Assembly (NCBI RefSeq): GCF_004000825.1
Contig: NZ_BILZ01000004.1
Location: 124,001-188,000, forward strand
From: Paenibacillus kobensis NBRC 15729
Lineage (GTDB): Bacteria; Bacillota; Bacilli; Paenibacillales; Paenibacillaceae
Length of the DNA: 64,000 nucleotides
Reading direction: 5' to 3'
The notes beneath the pieces were generated by a model. It ran no database searches and was not told the origin of the DNA. It saw only the letters and a list, made by a program, of their open reading frames with translations. A program made the translations under genes and the position numbers. Positions within the stretch are counted from its first letter, which is position 1; each line of letters opens with the position of its first letter. This document shows positions 37,435-46,781 of the stretch, one piece after another.

Positions 37435-38061
37435 CTATTTCCTCAGTACGATTTCTTGATAGATAACATTGACGAACGATAACATCTGCTGCACTAAGCT
37501 AAAGAACAGCAGGCAGATAAAGGCAATGAATCCCATGGCTACGACCGACAGCAGTATCGTGGCGATCGTCTTGGAAGGCGTATACTGATGCACGGTCATA
37601 TTGCCGACGAACAGCAAATATAACGACCAGAACACGGCCACATTGCTGGAGAAGGTATAGAACGATGTCTCTTGCAGCGAGATGACATTGCTAAGCCAGA
37701 TCCACGGAAGATTTATCAGAATCATGGGGAGGAGAGCGAAACACGTCGACGTGAATATTTCGGTAAACTTGCCCTCACCGTCCATAAGCGTCGTCAGCGA
37801 CCAGTTGGCTATGCACCAGAACAAGACGGGAACGACCACATACAAAACTTCCATCACGCTATTAATACTGCCCGGGTATACCAGATTAACGAGAAACCCG
37901 CTATATTGATTGCTCAAAATGTTAGTGATGATCAGAAGGAACAAGATCGCGAATGAAAGGATAAGATTGTTCCGCTTGCTCTGCTCGTACTTCAGATCCC
38001 AGTACCCGTTAAAGGGATGCACGATAAGATACAACGGGTATTTAATCAGCTCACGATTCAA
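37435..38061 (-). CDS. Yip1 family membrane protein
   Basis: A 208-residue membrane protein with about five hydrophobic segments and the YIP1-domain layout (ILSFAILFLLIITNILSN, FTSTCFALLPMILINLPW). Function unknown. The TTG start overlaps the end of the NHL-repeat gene by 11 bases and has GGGGGG 8 bases upstream, showing tight coupling. It may help assemble or anchor the transporter and its lipoprotein partners. Confidence 0.8.
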   Translation of the reverse strand: MNRELIKYPLYLIVHPFNGYWDLKYEQSKRNNLILSFAILFLLIITNILSNQYSGFLVNLVYPGSINSVMEVLYVVVPVLFWCIANWSLTTLMDGEGKFTEIFTSTCFALLPMILINLPWIWLSNVISLQETSFYTFSSNVAVFWSLYLLFVGNMTVHQYTPSKTIATILLSVVAMGFIAFICLLFFSLVQQMLSFVNVIYQEIVLRK

Positions 38062-39511
38062 TCGCGACGCCCCCCTTTCTTCTCTTCCGTACTCTTCTTC
38101 CTACCAGCGTGACGGCTGCCAATACGATAATGACCGTCATGATGGCGGCGAAATGCTCGCGAAGCACTTGCTTGCGGTAGAGCAGAAACGACTTCGAATA
38201 ATTTGCTCTGTCGTAGCTCTCCTCGAAGTACTGCATGGCGCCTTTGTAGTCGCCTTTCCGAAGCAGCGACTTCCCGATGCCCGAATAAGCAAATTCCAAA
38301 TTCGCATTCATATTGACAGCCTCGTTATACAGCTCGAATGCTTTCTCCTCGTCGCCCTTATAGTAGCTTCGGACCGCTTCGTTCAGCGTCCGCCCATATT
38401 GCGTCGTATCGAATACGGTCATTTCGCCGAACGCTTTGTCTAAGACAAGGAAGCGGTCTCCCATCCTCTCGATTGCGGCTGCCGTCTTAAATTGGCCCAT
38501 TTGATTGCCTATGCCGCCGAATACGTACATCAAGTGTCCATCACCGTTATACGTAAAAATCCGTCCGCGTACGGAATCTAGTACGGAATACATTTCGCTG
38601 TCCGCCACGTCGATATCCACGAGTCTCGAAGGGCCTTGAGCGCCTATATACCGCACATCACCTTGGGGGTTGAAGTACCCGGTCCGTCTCAAAATATCGT
38701 TGCCCTGAGCGTTCAGCTTCTTAATCGAATCGCCCCATTTGTCGCCGTTGGTTGCATAAATAAAACCTTCGCCGTCGATATCCAAATTCGTAAATTCCGT
38801 TGGCGTAAACATGATCATCTGGCTGCGCTGCGCCTTCGTCGACAGCTTCTTCCATAACAGCTCGGTCGGATCGACCTTCACCTTGTTGGCTCCGATGAAG
38901 GAGGTGAATTCGCCCTCTTGGCTAAACTCCATGAAACCGTCGAACACGCCGGTCGACATGACATAGATCCGCTGCGCTTTATCAGCAATAACGCGAACCG
39001 GTTGAAAATCGAAATTGCCCGCCAGCAAATCGGATTTCGGTGCCTCGATAATGCTAAGCAGCTTATAGTTCTGATCAAGCTTCACGACCCGCTTATTGCC
39101 GGTATCAGCTACGATCAGCTGCTTCTGGTCCGTCACGAACAGGCCCTGCGGATTGTTGAACGTCTCCTTCTGTCCGTCCCGTTCGAACGAATCGACGACT
39201 GTAACCGGCTTCAAACTCGAATCCAATACGACGATCCGATTGTTGCCGGAATCCGCCACATAGATCATCTGTTCCTCCGTGACGTGCAAGTCGTTCGGTT
39301 CCTTGAACGGCCCGACGCCAAGCTTATTGCCATCCAGCAGTTCGGTAGCTTCATAAGCGGAAGGCGCGGCAACGGTATCTCCCCAGAACGAATAGTTGTA
39401 GGAAGAAGCACTGTCCTCCGCGTAGACAAGAGTTCCCCCCATGCTGACGCCCAGCAGACTGCACAGGACAAGCAAGAGGTATACTCTCCATGTATGAATG
39501 CTTTTTCGCAT
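38051..39511 (-). CDS. NHL-repeat and TPR protein, membrane anchored
   Basis: 486 residues: signal peptide (1-31, ending LVYA), NHL/beta-propeller repeats at about 55-390 (IYVADSGNNRIVVLDS, LIVADTGNKRVVKLDQ), two TPR units at about 395-460 (AFELYNEAVNMNANLEFAY, AMQYFEESYDRANYS) and a final membrane helix with a basic tail (VRKRRKGG). It thus displays a propeller outside the membrane. ATG at 39511 has GGAGGAG 9 bases upstream; longer starts overlap the permease. Possible roles are substrate docking or scaffold for the transporter; no enzymatic motif seen. Confidence 0.83.
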   Translation of the reverse strand: MRKSIHTWRVYLLLVLCSLLGVSMGGTLVYAEDSASSYNYSFWGDTVAAPSAYEATELLDGNKLGVGPFKEPNDLHVTEEQMIYVADSGNNRIVVLDSSLKPVTVVDSFERDGQKETFNNPQGLFVTDQKQLIVADTGNKRVVKLDQNYKLLSIIEAPKSDLLAGNFDFQPVRVIADKAQRIYVMSTGVFDGFMEFSQEGEFTSFIGANKVKVDPTELLWKKLSTKAQRSQMIMFTPTEFTNLDIDGEGFIYATNGDKWGDSIKKLNAQGNDILRRTGYFNPQGDVRYIGAQGPSRLVDIDVADSEMYSVLDSVRGRIFTYNGDGHLMYVFGGIGNQMGQFKTAAAIERMGDRFLVLDKAFGEMTVFDTTQYGRTLNEAVRSYYKGDEEKAFELYNEAVNMNANLEFAYSGIGKSLLRKGDYKGAMQYFEESYDRANYSKSFLLYRKQVLREHFAAIMTVIIVLAAVTLVGRRVRKRRKGGVAIES

Positions 39512-39528
39512 CGTGCAAGACTCCTCCT

Positions 39529-40404
39529 CTACTCTTTCATGCCCGAGGTCGCCATCGTCTGAATGACGTTGCTCTGCGAGATGATGAAGAGCGTGATCGG
39601 AACGATCATTAATAAAAGGGCAACGGCAGCCCCTACCCCTGCACGCGCGATGCCTCCCGCCGTAATCTGGCCCAGCGCATAGTGGAGCGTCTTCAGGTTC
39701 TCGCTGTAGATAAAGTTGCCGCCGTCGGAGCCCCATAGCATCGGGAACTGCAATATCATCAGAGTCAGCCACGCCGGCTTCACGTTAGGCATGACGACCG
39801 ACCAGTAAATGCGGTACTCGTTCGCCCCGTCGATCTTGGCTGCTTCAAGCAGCGCATCCGGTATCTGCTCCATGAACTGCTTCATCAGGAACAAACCTAA
39901 TGGGAAAGCGAGCGACGGGATTATGATCGAAGCATGCGTGTTAATCCATCCAAGCCAAGACATGACCATGTAGTTCGGAATGGCCGTTACATGTCCCGAG
40001 AACATAAGAGACATAACGACGATAGAGAACAGCATCTTTGAGCCCATGAACCGGTACTTCGCAAGCGGGTACGCTGCCGCCGAGGCAAGCAAGATGTGGC
40101 CTACCGTACCGGTAATCGTTATAAACAGCGTATTGGTTATATACCGGGACAACGGCACCCAGGAATTGCCCATTAAGGCGACAAGGTCATAAAAGTTATC
40201 CGTTGTCGGATTGTTCACGAAAAACTGCGGCGGGAATATAAACAATTCATCCAGCGGCTTGAACGCATTGTTCACCGCATAGACCAGCGGAAGCGCCATG
40301 AATGCGCCAAACGCGGCCAGAAATAAGAACAGGATAAAGCTGACGGTAAAAGAGCGGTTCAGCTTGCGAGGCCGGCGTAACGACCCTAACGTTTTGGCAA
40401 CCAC
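39529..40404 (-). CDS. carbohydrate ABC transporter permease (MsmG type)
   Basis: 291 residues with six membrane segments and the EAA loop LEAAKIDGANEYRIYWSVVM. Its GTG start at 40404 lies 4 bases after GGGGAG and one base after the previous stop. This is the second permease of the pair with the gene at 40406, and the operon's second complete channel overall. Confidence 0.9.
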   Translation of the reverse strand: MVAKTLGSLRRPRKLNRSFTVSFILFLFLAAFGAFMALPLVYAVNNAFKPLDELFIFPPQFFVNNPTTDNFYDLVALMGNSWVPLSRYITNTLFITITGTVGHILLASAAAYPLAKYRFMGSKMLFSIVVMSLMFSGHVTAIPNYMVMSWLGWINTHASIIIPSLAFPLGLFLMKQFMEQIPDALLEAAKIDGANEYRIYWSVVMPNVKPAWLTLMILQFPMLWGSDGGNFIYSENLKTLHYALGQITAGGIARAGVGAAVALLLMIVPITLFIISQSNVIQTMATSGMKE

Positions 40405-40405
40405 G

Positions 40406-41362
40406 TCACTCCCCTACCTTTCTTAACAAATTCTGCGTCAGCTTGTTGGCTCCAAGCATAATGCAGAACAGAACCGTCGCAATGGCGGAAGCATAGCCCA
40501 TCTCATAACGGATCGTGCCGTAATCCATCAAGTGCGTCACGATCGTATGCCCGGCGTAGTTGACGCTCGGGAAGCCCGCCAGCGCGATCGATATATCGGC
40601 GACGGCGAACGAGGCCGTAATCTGCATAACCGCCCCGAACATGAGCTGCGGCCGCATCGAAGGGAGCGTAATAAACCACAGCTCCTGCCAGCGGTTGCGT
40701 ATGCCGTCGATCGCTCCGGCTTCGATCAGCGACTTGTCGATCGTCTGAAGACCGGCGATAAACGCTAGAAAGCTGGTGCCTAGACTTAGCCATAGCTGAA
40801 CGATAATAATGATCGTCAGAATATATTTTTCATTCGTGAGCCACTGAATCGGATCCAGAATAAAGCCGTATTTAATGAGGAAGCCGTTCAAGTAACCGTA
40901 TCTGTCGCCCGAGAAGACGATGAGCCAAATAAAAAATACGTTGCCGGAGATCGAAGGCGCATAGAAGACGAGCGTCATGAAGGCGCGTATTTTGGGCGAC
41001 AGCTCATTGATGATCCAAGCGAACAGAAAACAAGCAAAATAGCTGACCGGTCCGCTAATCACGGCGAACATAAACGTATTCCTCAAGGCGATCATGAAGA
41101 CGTCGTCGCCAAGGAACAGCCTGGAGTAATTTTGCCACCCTACGAACCGAGGAAACTCGAGCATATTAAAGTAGGTGAAGCTCAGCACAATCGAAAGGAT
41201 GACCGGAATGACCGTGAATAGAAAGAAAATAAGCATGTAAGGACTCATCAGGACGTAATAATGCTTGTTGCGCTTCAATTCCTTCCATATATAGCTCAGG
41301 CGCGACTGTTTCTTCGGATGGATAAGACTTGTTAGAACCTGACTTGTCGTTTCGGTTTGCAT
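40406..41362 (-). CDS. carbohydrate ABC transporter permease (MsmF/UgpA type)
   Basis: 318 residues; after a 35-residue cytoplasmic tail come six membrane segments (YYVLMSPYMLIFFLFTVIPV) and the ATPase loop IEAGAIDGIRNRWQELWFIT. ATG at 41362 follows GGGGGTG by 7 bases, 17 bases after the stop of the large binding protein. It partners the permease at 39529. Confidence 0.9.
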   Translation of the reverse strand: MQTETTSQVLTSLIHPKKQSRLSYIWKELKRNKHYYVLMSPYMLIFFLFTVIPVILSIVLSFTYFNMLEFPRFVGWQNYSRLFLGDDVFMIALRNTFMFAVISGPVSYFACFLFAWIINELSPKIRAFMTLVFYAPSISGNVFFIWLIVFSGDRYGYLNGFLIKYGFILDPIQWLTNEKYILTIIIIVQLWLSLGTSFLAFIAGLQTIDKSLIEAGAIDGIRNRWQELWFITLPSMRPQLMFGAVMQITASFAVADISIALAGFPSVNYAGHTIVTHLMDYGTIRYEMGYASAIATVLFCIMLGANKLTQNLLRKVGE

Positions 41363-41379
41363 CGAATTTCACCCCCAGC

Positions 41380-44265
41380 CTATTTCGATAAATGAAACTC
41401 TTTCCGTTTGATGTCGATCTCGTCGTCAATGTACAAGATATAGTCGGACAGGGCTTCCCGCGGGTTTTCTCTCGCATTCACGACTTTCCGGAACGCGTTG
41501 TCCAGGTGCCGGCCGGTAAAGTAGCCGCCTGGCACTTGCGGTATGCCTTTGACCCACTTCCACTGTTCTTCCAGATTGCGGTAATCCTCGAGCGGCCAAG
41601 GGAGCTCCGCTAAAGCGTCGACGTTGGCCGTCGGGTAGCGGGCCGCTTCTCCCATCAAAGCCTCCATCTCGCGTGCATACGCGATCTGAGTATCCTTCGA
41701 AGTCCACCATTTCATGAACTGCCACGACGCTTCCTTGTCCTTCGCATTCTGAAGCATCATCACAGCGGTCGTATGGCTTGCGACTTCATGGCTTACCGTA
41801 CCGTCCGCCTGCTCTGTGCCAGGTACTGTCGTGAAATTCCACAGCCCTTTTATTTCCGGAGCCAACACCGTAAGCATGTTATACGTCGTATAATCCGCTA
41901 TGCCGATCGGCATTTCCCCGGTACGGAAGCGGTTAGGGAAATCAGCCAGCAGCGGAAACTTATAATTGGTATAGAACTGCGTCCACTTCTTGAACGCTTC
42001 CATGGCGATATCCGATTCGAGTCCGCTCTTCTTGCCGTTGTTCTCATAGAAATCGCCGCCGTTCTGATAGAGCAGCATCGAGAATGTCGCATTCGGAATA
42101 AGGCTCACTTTGGTCGCGTCATCGATCGGCAACCAGAATTGCATATTATGCTTTTGGAGCACCGAGATCATGTTGTAAATATCTTGCCAAGTCTTCGGAA
42201 CCTCCAAATGAAGTTCTTCCAGAATGTCCTTGCGATAGAACAACATCGGGAACGATTGCTGCTCCGGCAGCGCATAAGTTCCGCTGTCATATTGGAATGG
42301 CGTCAGTCCGCTCTCGCGGAACCGGGATGCCACTTGGTCGAAATCGCCAAATTGCGTTAAGTCTACTGCCGCTTCCCTCATCGCGTAGTTGACCGGCACG
42401 TCCTCTCCGATCTGCATCGCAACGTCCGGACCTTCGCCAGCAAGCGTAGCCGGCAGCAATATGTTGGCCGGAACAAGCTTCAAATTGACGGATATGTTCG
42501 AATCAGGCGTAAAGGTGTCATCGATTAAGCTCTTCAACACTTGGGCCTGGTCGCGTCCTGTCGTAATCCATACCGTCGTCGACCGGTTCTGCTTGCCGGT
42601 GTTGCCGATGCTGTCATAATCCTCGGTGTAAGAAGCGCTTAGCGCGCCCAGTTCGTGCTTCACCTTCTGGAAGAAGGTAGCCTCGGCTCTAGGCAGCTTC
42701 TGGTTCGGCGCAGTGACGATCAAATAATCGAGCGTGATCGGCTGCTCTCGTACGGTCAGAATCCACGTTCCGAGACCGCCGACGTTAATTTTGAATGCAT
42801 TCAAGCGTCCTGGCACCGTCTCCGGGTTGACCGCCATCTCCTCAAGCTGTTTCACCATCGTGTGAAGAATCGCCACTTTGTCGCTCGTCCGTCCCGTCGT
42901 TTGCTTCAAATAATCGGCTACGCTTTGAATCGTACGAGCTTGCTCCTTGAATGATGCGATCATATCCGGTATCCGCTTCTCCAATTGATAATCGCGGTAC
43001 GTATCCGGCGTATTCGAAGTAATCATCAGAATTTTGCGGTACATCTCGTTAAGCTGCAGTACGCTCGATTCGATCGTGCGAAGCAGCGGAGCGATCTCGC
43101 CAAGAGACACTGTCATCCGAATGCGGTGCTTGCCCTTCGTGAAGTGAAACCAATACGGCTCGTCGCCGCCAAGCACATTCATCTTCCAATCCATGTCGAA
43201 GTCGAATCGAATTCGTTTCATTTCCTTGAACGGATATTGCCCGTCAATCATCAGACTGCGCGTCGCGAATACGCCCCGCAGCTGATCCTGCTTTTGCTTC
43301 AAAGCGAGTTGATACAAACCATCCTCCGGAACCTCGAACTCCCACTCGATCCATTGCCCCGGAAGTTTCCAATTCAATCCTCCGATCGTATTGACTCTCA
43401 GCTTGGACACATCGTATGGAATGACCGTTGGGCTGGACCTGTCAGACAATGGATATAAGGTAGGCGAGGACTTGTTGATCGCGTCCTCCGCTTGAATGAT
43501 GATAGTTTGGTCTTGAACAGGCATAATCCCGTCGGCCTCGTATTCGGCTTTTAGCTCTTGATAACTCTTCAAGTCCGGTTCGCGGTATAGCTCGATATAA
43601 TCGATAGCCATCGGCTCTCTGAGAGCCGTCAGCGAGATGCTTTGCGTTCCTTTATCGAAATAGAACAAATAAGGCTCGTCGTAATAACCGTTCCTGTCCG
43701 TAATGGACGCGGTCAGCCATGCCGGCTTCTCGATTTGTCTCGGGCGCAAGTCGTTCCCTCTATCGTCTCGCTTGATTTCTTCCTGCTGGTTGCCCCACAC
43801 CCGGTCGAATAATATAATTTCGGCCCCTTTGAACGGGACCTGATGATTGATCTCCAGCTTCCGCTCGATGGCGGTGCTTTTCCCTTCGATCGGCAAGTAA
43901 CGCACTCTCATGTTGTACAATCCCGACTGCTCGATCGGCACGCTCCATGTAATCGCCCCCGAATCCGGCGTTATGACGGACTTGCTTTCAAGTTGATTGG
44001 CGACTTCGAAGCCGCCTCCAGATGCTTCGGCATAACTCTCGCCTTCGATTCGAATCACCTGCTCGGGACGTGCCGCCGACAAATGCTCTTTCACATAGCT
44101 GTCATAGCCGCCCTCGTCGGCCGAACCGGTCACGGCCGTAAAATCAGCCATGGCCTGAGCGCTTCTGCTATCGGATGAACTAGAAGGGTAGAACGTCCAA
44201 ATCGACACACACAATATGGCGAGAACTAGAACAACAACGAAGTAGTTCTTCTTTATGAGGCTCAC
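41380..44265 (-). CDS. large solute-binding protein with tandem carbohydrate-binding-like domains
   Basis: 961 residues from a GTG start at 44265, 7 bases after GGAGGGAG; an upstream ATG at 44310 falls inside a hairpin and is rejected. A membrane anchor (YFVVVLVLAILCVSIWTF) is followed by two beta-sandwich domains resembling CBM6/35 modules (about 70-200, IRIEGESYAEASGGGFEV; about 240-385, IIIQAEDAINKSS), a helical segment (about 385-470) and a C-terminal family 1 solute-binding domain (about 540-930, VAMQIGEDVPVNYAM, WQFMKWWTSKDTQIAYAREM). No lipobox Cys is seen, so it appears anchored by its N-terminal helix. Binding-protein domains are normally free of such extra modules, which suggests direct capture of a polymer or oligosaccharide. 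Confidence 0.85.
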   Translation of the reverse strand: MSLIKKNYFVVVLVLAILCVSIWTFYPSSSSDSRSAQAMADFTAVTGSADEGGYDSYVKEHLSAARPEQVIRIEGESYAEASGGGFEVANQLESKSVITPDSGAITWSVPIEQSGLYNMRVRYLPIEGKSTAIERKLEINHQVPFKGAEIILFDRVWGNQQEEIKRDDRGNDLRPRQIEKPAWLTASITDRNGYYDEPYLFYFDKGTQSISLTALREPMAIDYIELYREPDLKSYQELKAEYEADGIMPVQDQTIIIQAEDAINKSSPTLYPLSDRSSPTVIPYDVSKLRVNTIGGLNWKLPGQWIEWEFEVPEDGLYQLALKQKQDQLRGVFATRSLMIDGQYPFKEMKRIRFDFDMDWKMNVLGGDEPYWFHFTKGKHRIRMTVSLGEIAPLLRTIESSVLQLNEMYRKILMITSNTPDTYRDYQLEKRIPDMIASFKEQARTIQSVADYLKQTTGRTSDKVAILHTMVKQLEEMAVNPETVPGRLNAFKINVGGLGTWILTVREQPITLDYLIVTAPNQKLPRAEATFFQKVKHELGALSASYTEDYDSIGNTGKQNRSTTVWITTGRDQAQVLKSLIDDTFTPDSNISVNLKLVPANILLPATLAGEGPDVAMQIGEDVPVNYAMREAAVDLTQFGDFDQVASRFRESGLTPFQYDSGTYALPEQQSFPMLFYRKDILEELHLEVPKTWQDIYNMISVLQKHNMQFWLPIDDATKVSLIPNATFSMLLYQNGGDFYENNGKKSGLESDIAMEAFKKWTQFYTNYKFPLLADFPNRFRTGEMPIGIADYTTYNMLTVLAPEIKGLWNFTTVPGTEQADGTVSHEVASHTTAVMMLQNAKDKEASWQFMKWWTSKDTQIAYAREMEALMGEAARYPTANVDALAELPWPLEDYRNLEEQWKWVKGIPQVPGGYFTGRHLDNAFRKVVNARENPREALSDYILYIDDEIDIKRKEFHLSK

Positions 44266-44299
44266 TCTTCTCCCTCCTGCAGCGAAAGACATAAAATGT

Positions 44300-44333
44300 A
44301 CAGTCCCCATTAGATGGTCTAATTGGGGACTGT
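44300..44333 (-). terminator. Long hairpin between the two solute-binding protein genes
   Basis: ACAGTCCCCATTAGA (44300-44314) pairs with TCTAATTGGGGACTGT (44318-44333) with one bulged base and a three-base loop. On the minus strand it is followed by ACATTTTATG, a weak T-run. It probably reduces readthrough so that the first binding protein is made in excess, as is usual in sugar operons. Confidence 0.65.
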
Positions 44334-44354
44334 CCGTTAACCGCTATCCGTTAC

Positions 44355-45746
44355 TTACTTCCCATAAACCTCATCAATCGCCGATTGGAACGTTGCTTTA
44401 TATTTCTCGATAACCGTCGATACGGAGGTGCCGCTCGTAATTTCGCCGACGAAATCCCAATATTTCAAATTCGGGAACGTATTATGGTCAAGAATCAGCA
44501 TACCTTGCGCCACAGTCTTCGCGTTGTTGATATCATCCTCCGTGGTGAAGTTCGTCTCGTACGAGGCTTGACCCGGATAATCGTATACCGAATCGATGTC
44601 ATTGATCTTCTCCCAGATATACATGAGCTTATCCGGATCCTTGACCGCCTTCGGAATCGTAAGCGCTTGGTACAGCCCCTCGCCGGAGTGATAAGCGGTC
44701 GCGCTAGGACCTTTAGGGAACGGAACGAAGCCGATATCCACGTCCGGCATATCTGTCTTCATCCCGCTCATCTCGTACAGGGCGCCAATTTTCATAAGCG
44801 TATTGCCTTGACGGAAAAATTGGGAAGGCTCCTGCCAATCGCCGCCTTCGGTCGGTCTTGCCACTTTCTCGGTCGCTATGCGGGAAGCGAAATTGAGTGC
44901 CTCGACCGTCTTCGGATCGTCGAGATTTTGCTTGTTTTCCTTCGTAAGACCCGTTTCATTCGAATACAACGCTTGCTCGACCACGTTCGGATTCGCGAAT
45001 CCCCAAGTATCCAGCTTGCCGTCATTGTTCGTATCTTTGTTCGCTTCTTTGGCTACTTGAATGAACGTATCCCAATTCCAAGTATCTTCGTTCACGTAAT
45101 CTTGAAGCGATTTCATTCCGAGCTGGTTAAGCAGTGTCCGGTTATAGAAAATGCCGGCTACAAAAGAGCTTTGATCTTCCGTGAACCCATAGCCCCGGCC
45201 ATTGTACGTATAGTACTCATTCGTTACTTTCTGGTTGAACGCATTGGCGTTCTTCGTATATTCGTCGATCGGCCACAGCAGGTCTTGCTTCACCAGCGTA
45301 GGGACCGTATACGTCTTGCCAAGACGGACGATATCGCCGATCGGCTCGCCTGCAAGCAGGGAAGCCGTTACTTTTTCCTGGTACTCGCCGTAATCGATTG
45401 CGACGTATTCCATTTTGAAATTATGCTTCTTCTCCAGCTCTTCAAGGTTTTTCTTCCGTTGAATGTTGTCCGGATTGTCTTCGCCGATCGTCATGTCCCA
45501 CCACGATACGACCTTGATCGTCCGGCCGCCCAGATCGAAATCCATATCCGGCGTTTTGTTCGTTACCTCTTCGCTAGCTGTGTCTTCTGCGGCAGTATCC
45601 GTGCTTTCCGCCGTTTCGGTTGCTGCAACCGTTTCAGTCGGCTTGTCGCCGCTTTCCTTCGTGTCGCTTTTGGAGCCGCCGCTGCCGCAGGCAGACAGCA
45701 CGAGAACTGTAGCCGCCATTAGCGCCATCATTTTGCGAATCCGCAT
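44355..45746 (-). CDS. sugar ABC transporter solute-binding lipoprotein
   Basis: A 463-residue family 1 binding protein with lipobox LSAC (Cys20) and a Thr/Glu/Ser-rich linker to about residue 60. The mature domain opens with RTIKVVSWWDMTIG and includes YGFTEDQSSFVAGIFYNRTLL. First gene of the transport operon; ATG follows GGGGGG by 8 bases. It is divergent from the atypical regulator at 46018, and its upstream region carries cre-like sites, consistent with carbon catabolite control of oligosaccharide uptake. Confidence 0.92.
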   Translation of the reverse strand: MRIRKMMALMAATVLVLSACGSGGSKSDTKESGDKPTETVAATETAESTDTAAEDTASEEVTNKTPDMDFDLGGRTIKVVSWWDMTIGEDNPDNIQRKKNLEELEKKHNFKMEYVAIDYGEYQEKVTASLLAGEPIGDIVRLGKTYTVPTLVKQDLLWPIDEYTKNANAFNQKVTNEYYTYNGRGYGFTEDQSSFVAGIFYNRTLLNQLGMKSLQDYVNEDTWNWDTFIQVAKEANKDTNNDGKLDTWGFANPNVVEQALYSNETGLTKENKQNLDDPKTVEALNFASRIATEKVARPTEGGDWQEPSQFFRQGNTLMKIGALYEMSGMKTDMPDVDIGFVPFPKGPSATAYHSGEGLYQALTIPKAVKDPDKLMYIWEKINDIDSVYDYPGQASYETNFTTEDDINNAKTVAQGMLILDHNTFPNLKYWDFVGEITSGTSVSTVIEKYKATFQSAIDEVYGK

Positions 45747-45787
45747 TTTATAATCCCCCCGTTTGGAATTTGAGACTTACATTTGAA

Positions 45788-45874
45788 GTGTAGCGCTTAC
45801 ATCCAAAAGCCAACAACCTGTCGGCGATTAGGTGTTGTACCCGTCAAAAAATGGGTCGCATGCAATCGCTTGCA
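45788..45874 (-). promoter_or_regulatory. Two cre-like catabolite-repression sites
   Basis: TGCAATCGCTTGCA at 45861-45874 matches the cre consensus TGNAANCGNTNNCA at every fixed position. A second, weaker element, TGTAAGCGCTACAC (minus strand, 45788-45801), lies 41 bases before the binding-protein start. Both sit in the 271-base divergent region, so they could affect the transport operon and the regulator gene. Confidence 0.6.
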
Positions 45875-46017
45875 ACGTTTTGGACAAAAGGTAAACATCT
45901 GCTTATGAAACAAAGAAAAGCACGTTGTGCCCTTTTAGAGGGATTGAACATAATGAGAGGGAATCCACATTCACCTGAAGCAATCGATCGTCTCGAATGT
46001 AATAGGGGGTAACCAAC

Positions 46018-46773
46018 GTGTATAACGTGCTACTAGTTGATCCGGATCATCAATCGGAGAGAAAGACACGCAATTTGCTGGTGTGGGAGCATGCGGGGTT
46101 TTTATTAGGACCTGCTGCTGCCGACCCTTCAGAGGCTATGTCGCTGCTGAATGAGCATTCCTTTTCGCTGGTCGTCATTAATATGAACCGATCACAGGAC
46201 GACGGGTTAAAGTTGTGCGGCCGGATTAGAGAGATTAGCCGCGTACCGATTATGCTAATCGGCGGAAGCCATGACTTCCAGCTCGTGCGCAAAGCACTAA
46301 CCTATCAGGTAAGCGATTACTTGCCGGATCCTGTATCAACAAACGATTTCGCCGTAAGCCTAGAGAACGTCAAACGGGAATTGAATGCTTCTGCCACCGC
46401 AAATTTTAAAGCGCTTTCACAATCGAGAACCGATTCCGTCCCGCCGGTCAACATTATCGACAAAGTGAAAGAATACGTCGATGAAGCGCTTAGTCAGAAC
46501 ATTACGCTGAAAGAAATTTCAAATATTTTGCATTTTAACTATTCGTATCTGGGCCAGAAGTTCAAGTGCCATGAAAAAATGACCTTCAACGAATACTTGC
46601 TCCAGCAGCGGATGGAGAAAGCAAAGCTGCTGCTGGTCAGCACCGATATGAAGGTCTATGAGATTGCCAGCGAGGTCGGATATACGGAGATGGATTGGTT
46701 TTATAAAAAGTTCAAGGCTTATACCGGTGTCAGCGCCAACGAATACCGGAAGATGACTTCGATTACGGCTTAA
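46018..46773 (+). CDS. AraC-type response regulator with a degenerate receiver domain
   Basis: A 251-residue protein with an N-terminal receiver-like domain (1-120) and a C-terminal AraC DNA-binding domain (about 150-250, LKEISNILHFNYSYLGQKFK and VYEIASEVGYTEMDWFYKKF). The phosphoacceptor position is Asn55 (VVINMN), the conserved Lys is Asp104 (DYLPDPV) and the Thr/Ser site is glycine; only Asp8 and Asp10 of the acidic pocket remain. It is therefore unlikely to be phosphorylated in the normal way. No histidine kinase gene is adjacent. GTG start with AGGGGG about 9 bases upstream. Divergent from the transport operon, its likely target. Confidence 0.88.
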   Translation: MYNVLLVDPDHQSERKTRNLLVWEHAGFLLGPAAADPSEAMSLLNEHSFSLVVINMNRSQDDGLKLCGRIREISRVPIMLIGGSHDFQLVRKALTYQVSDYLPDPVSTNDFAVSLENVKRELNASATANFKALSQSRTDSVPPVNIIDKVKEYVDEALSQNITLKEISNILHFNYSYLGQKFKCHEKMTFNEYLLQQRMEKAKLLLVSTDMKVYEIASEVGYTEMDWFYKKFKAYTGVSANEYRKMTSITA

Positions 46774-46781
46774 CAACGAAT

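Noticed and set aside
44265-44310. Longer N-terminus for the large binding protein from ATG 44310
   Set aside because: That ATG lies in the stem of the 44300-44333 hairpin with no ribosome site, while GTG 44265 has GGAGGGAG and begins right at the membrane anchor.
44385-45722. A 445-codon plus-strand open frame
   Set aside because: Antisense to the solute-binding lipoprotein gene, low-complexity basic translation, no ribosome site; a by-product of GC-rich codon use.
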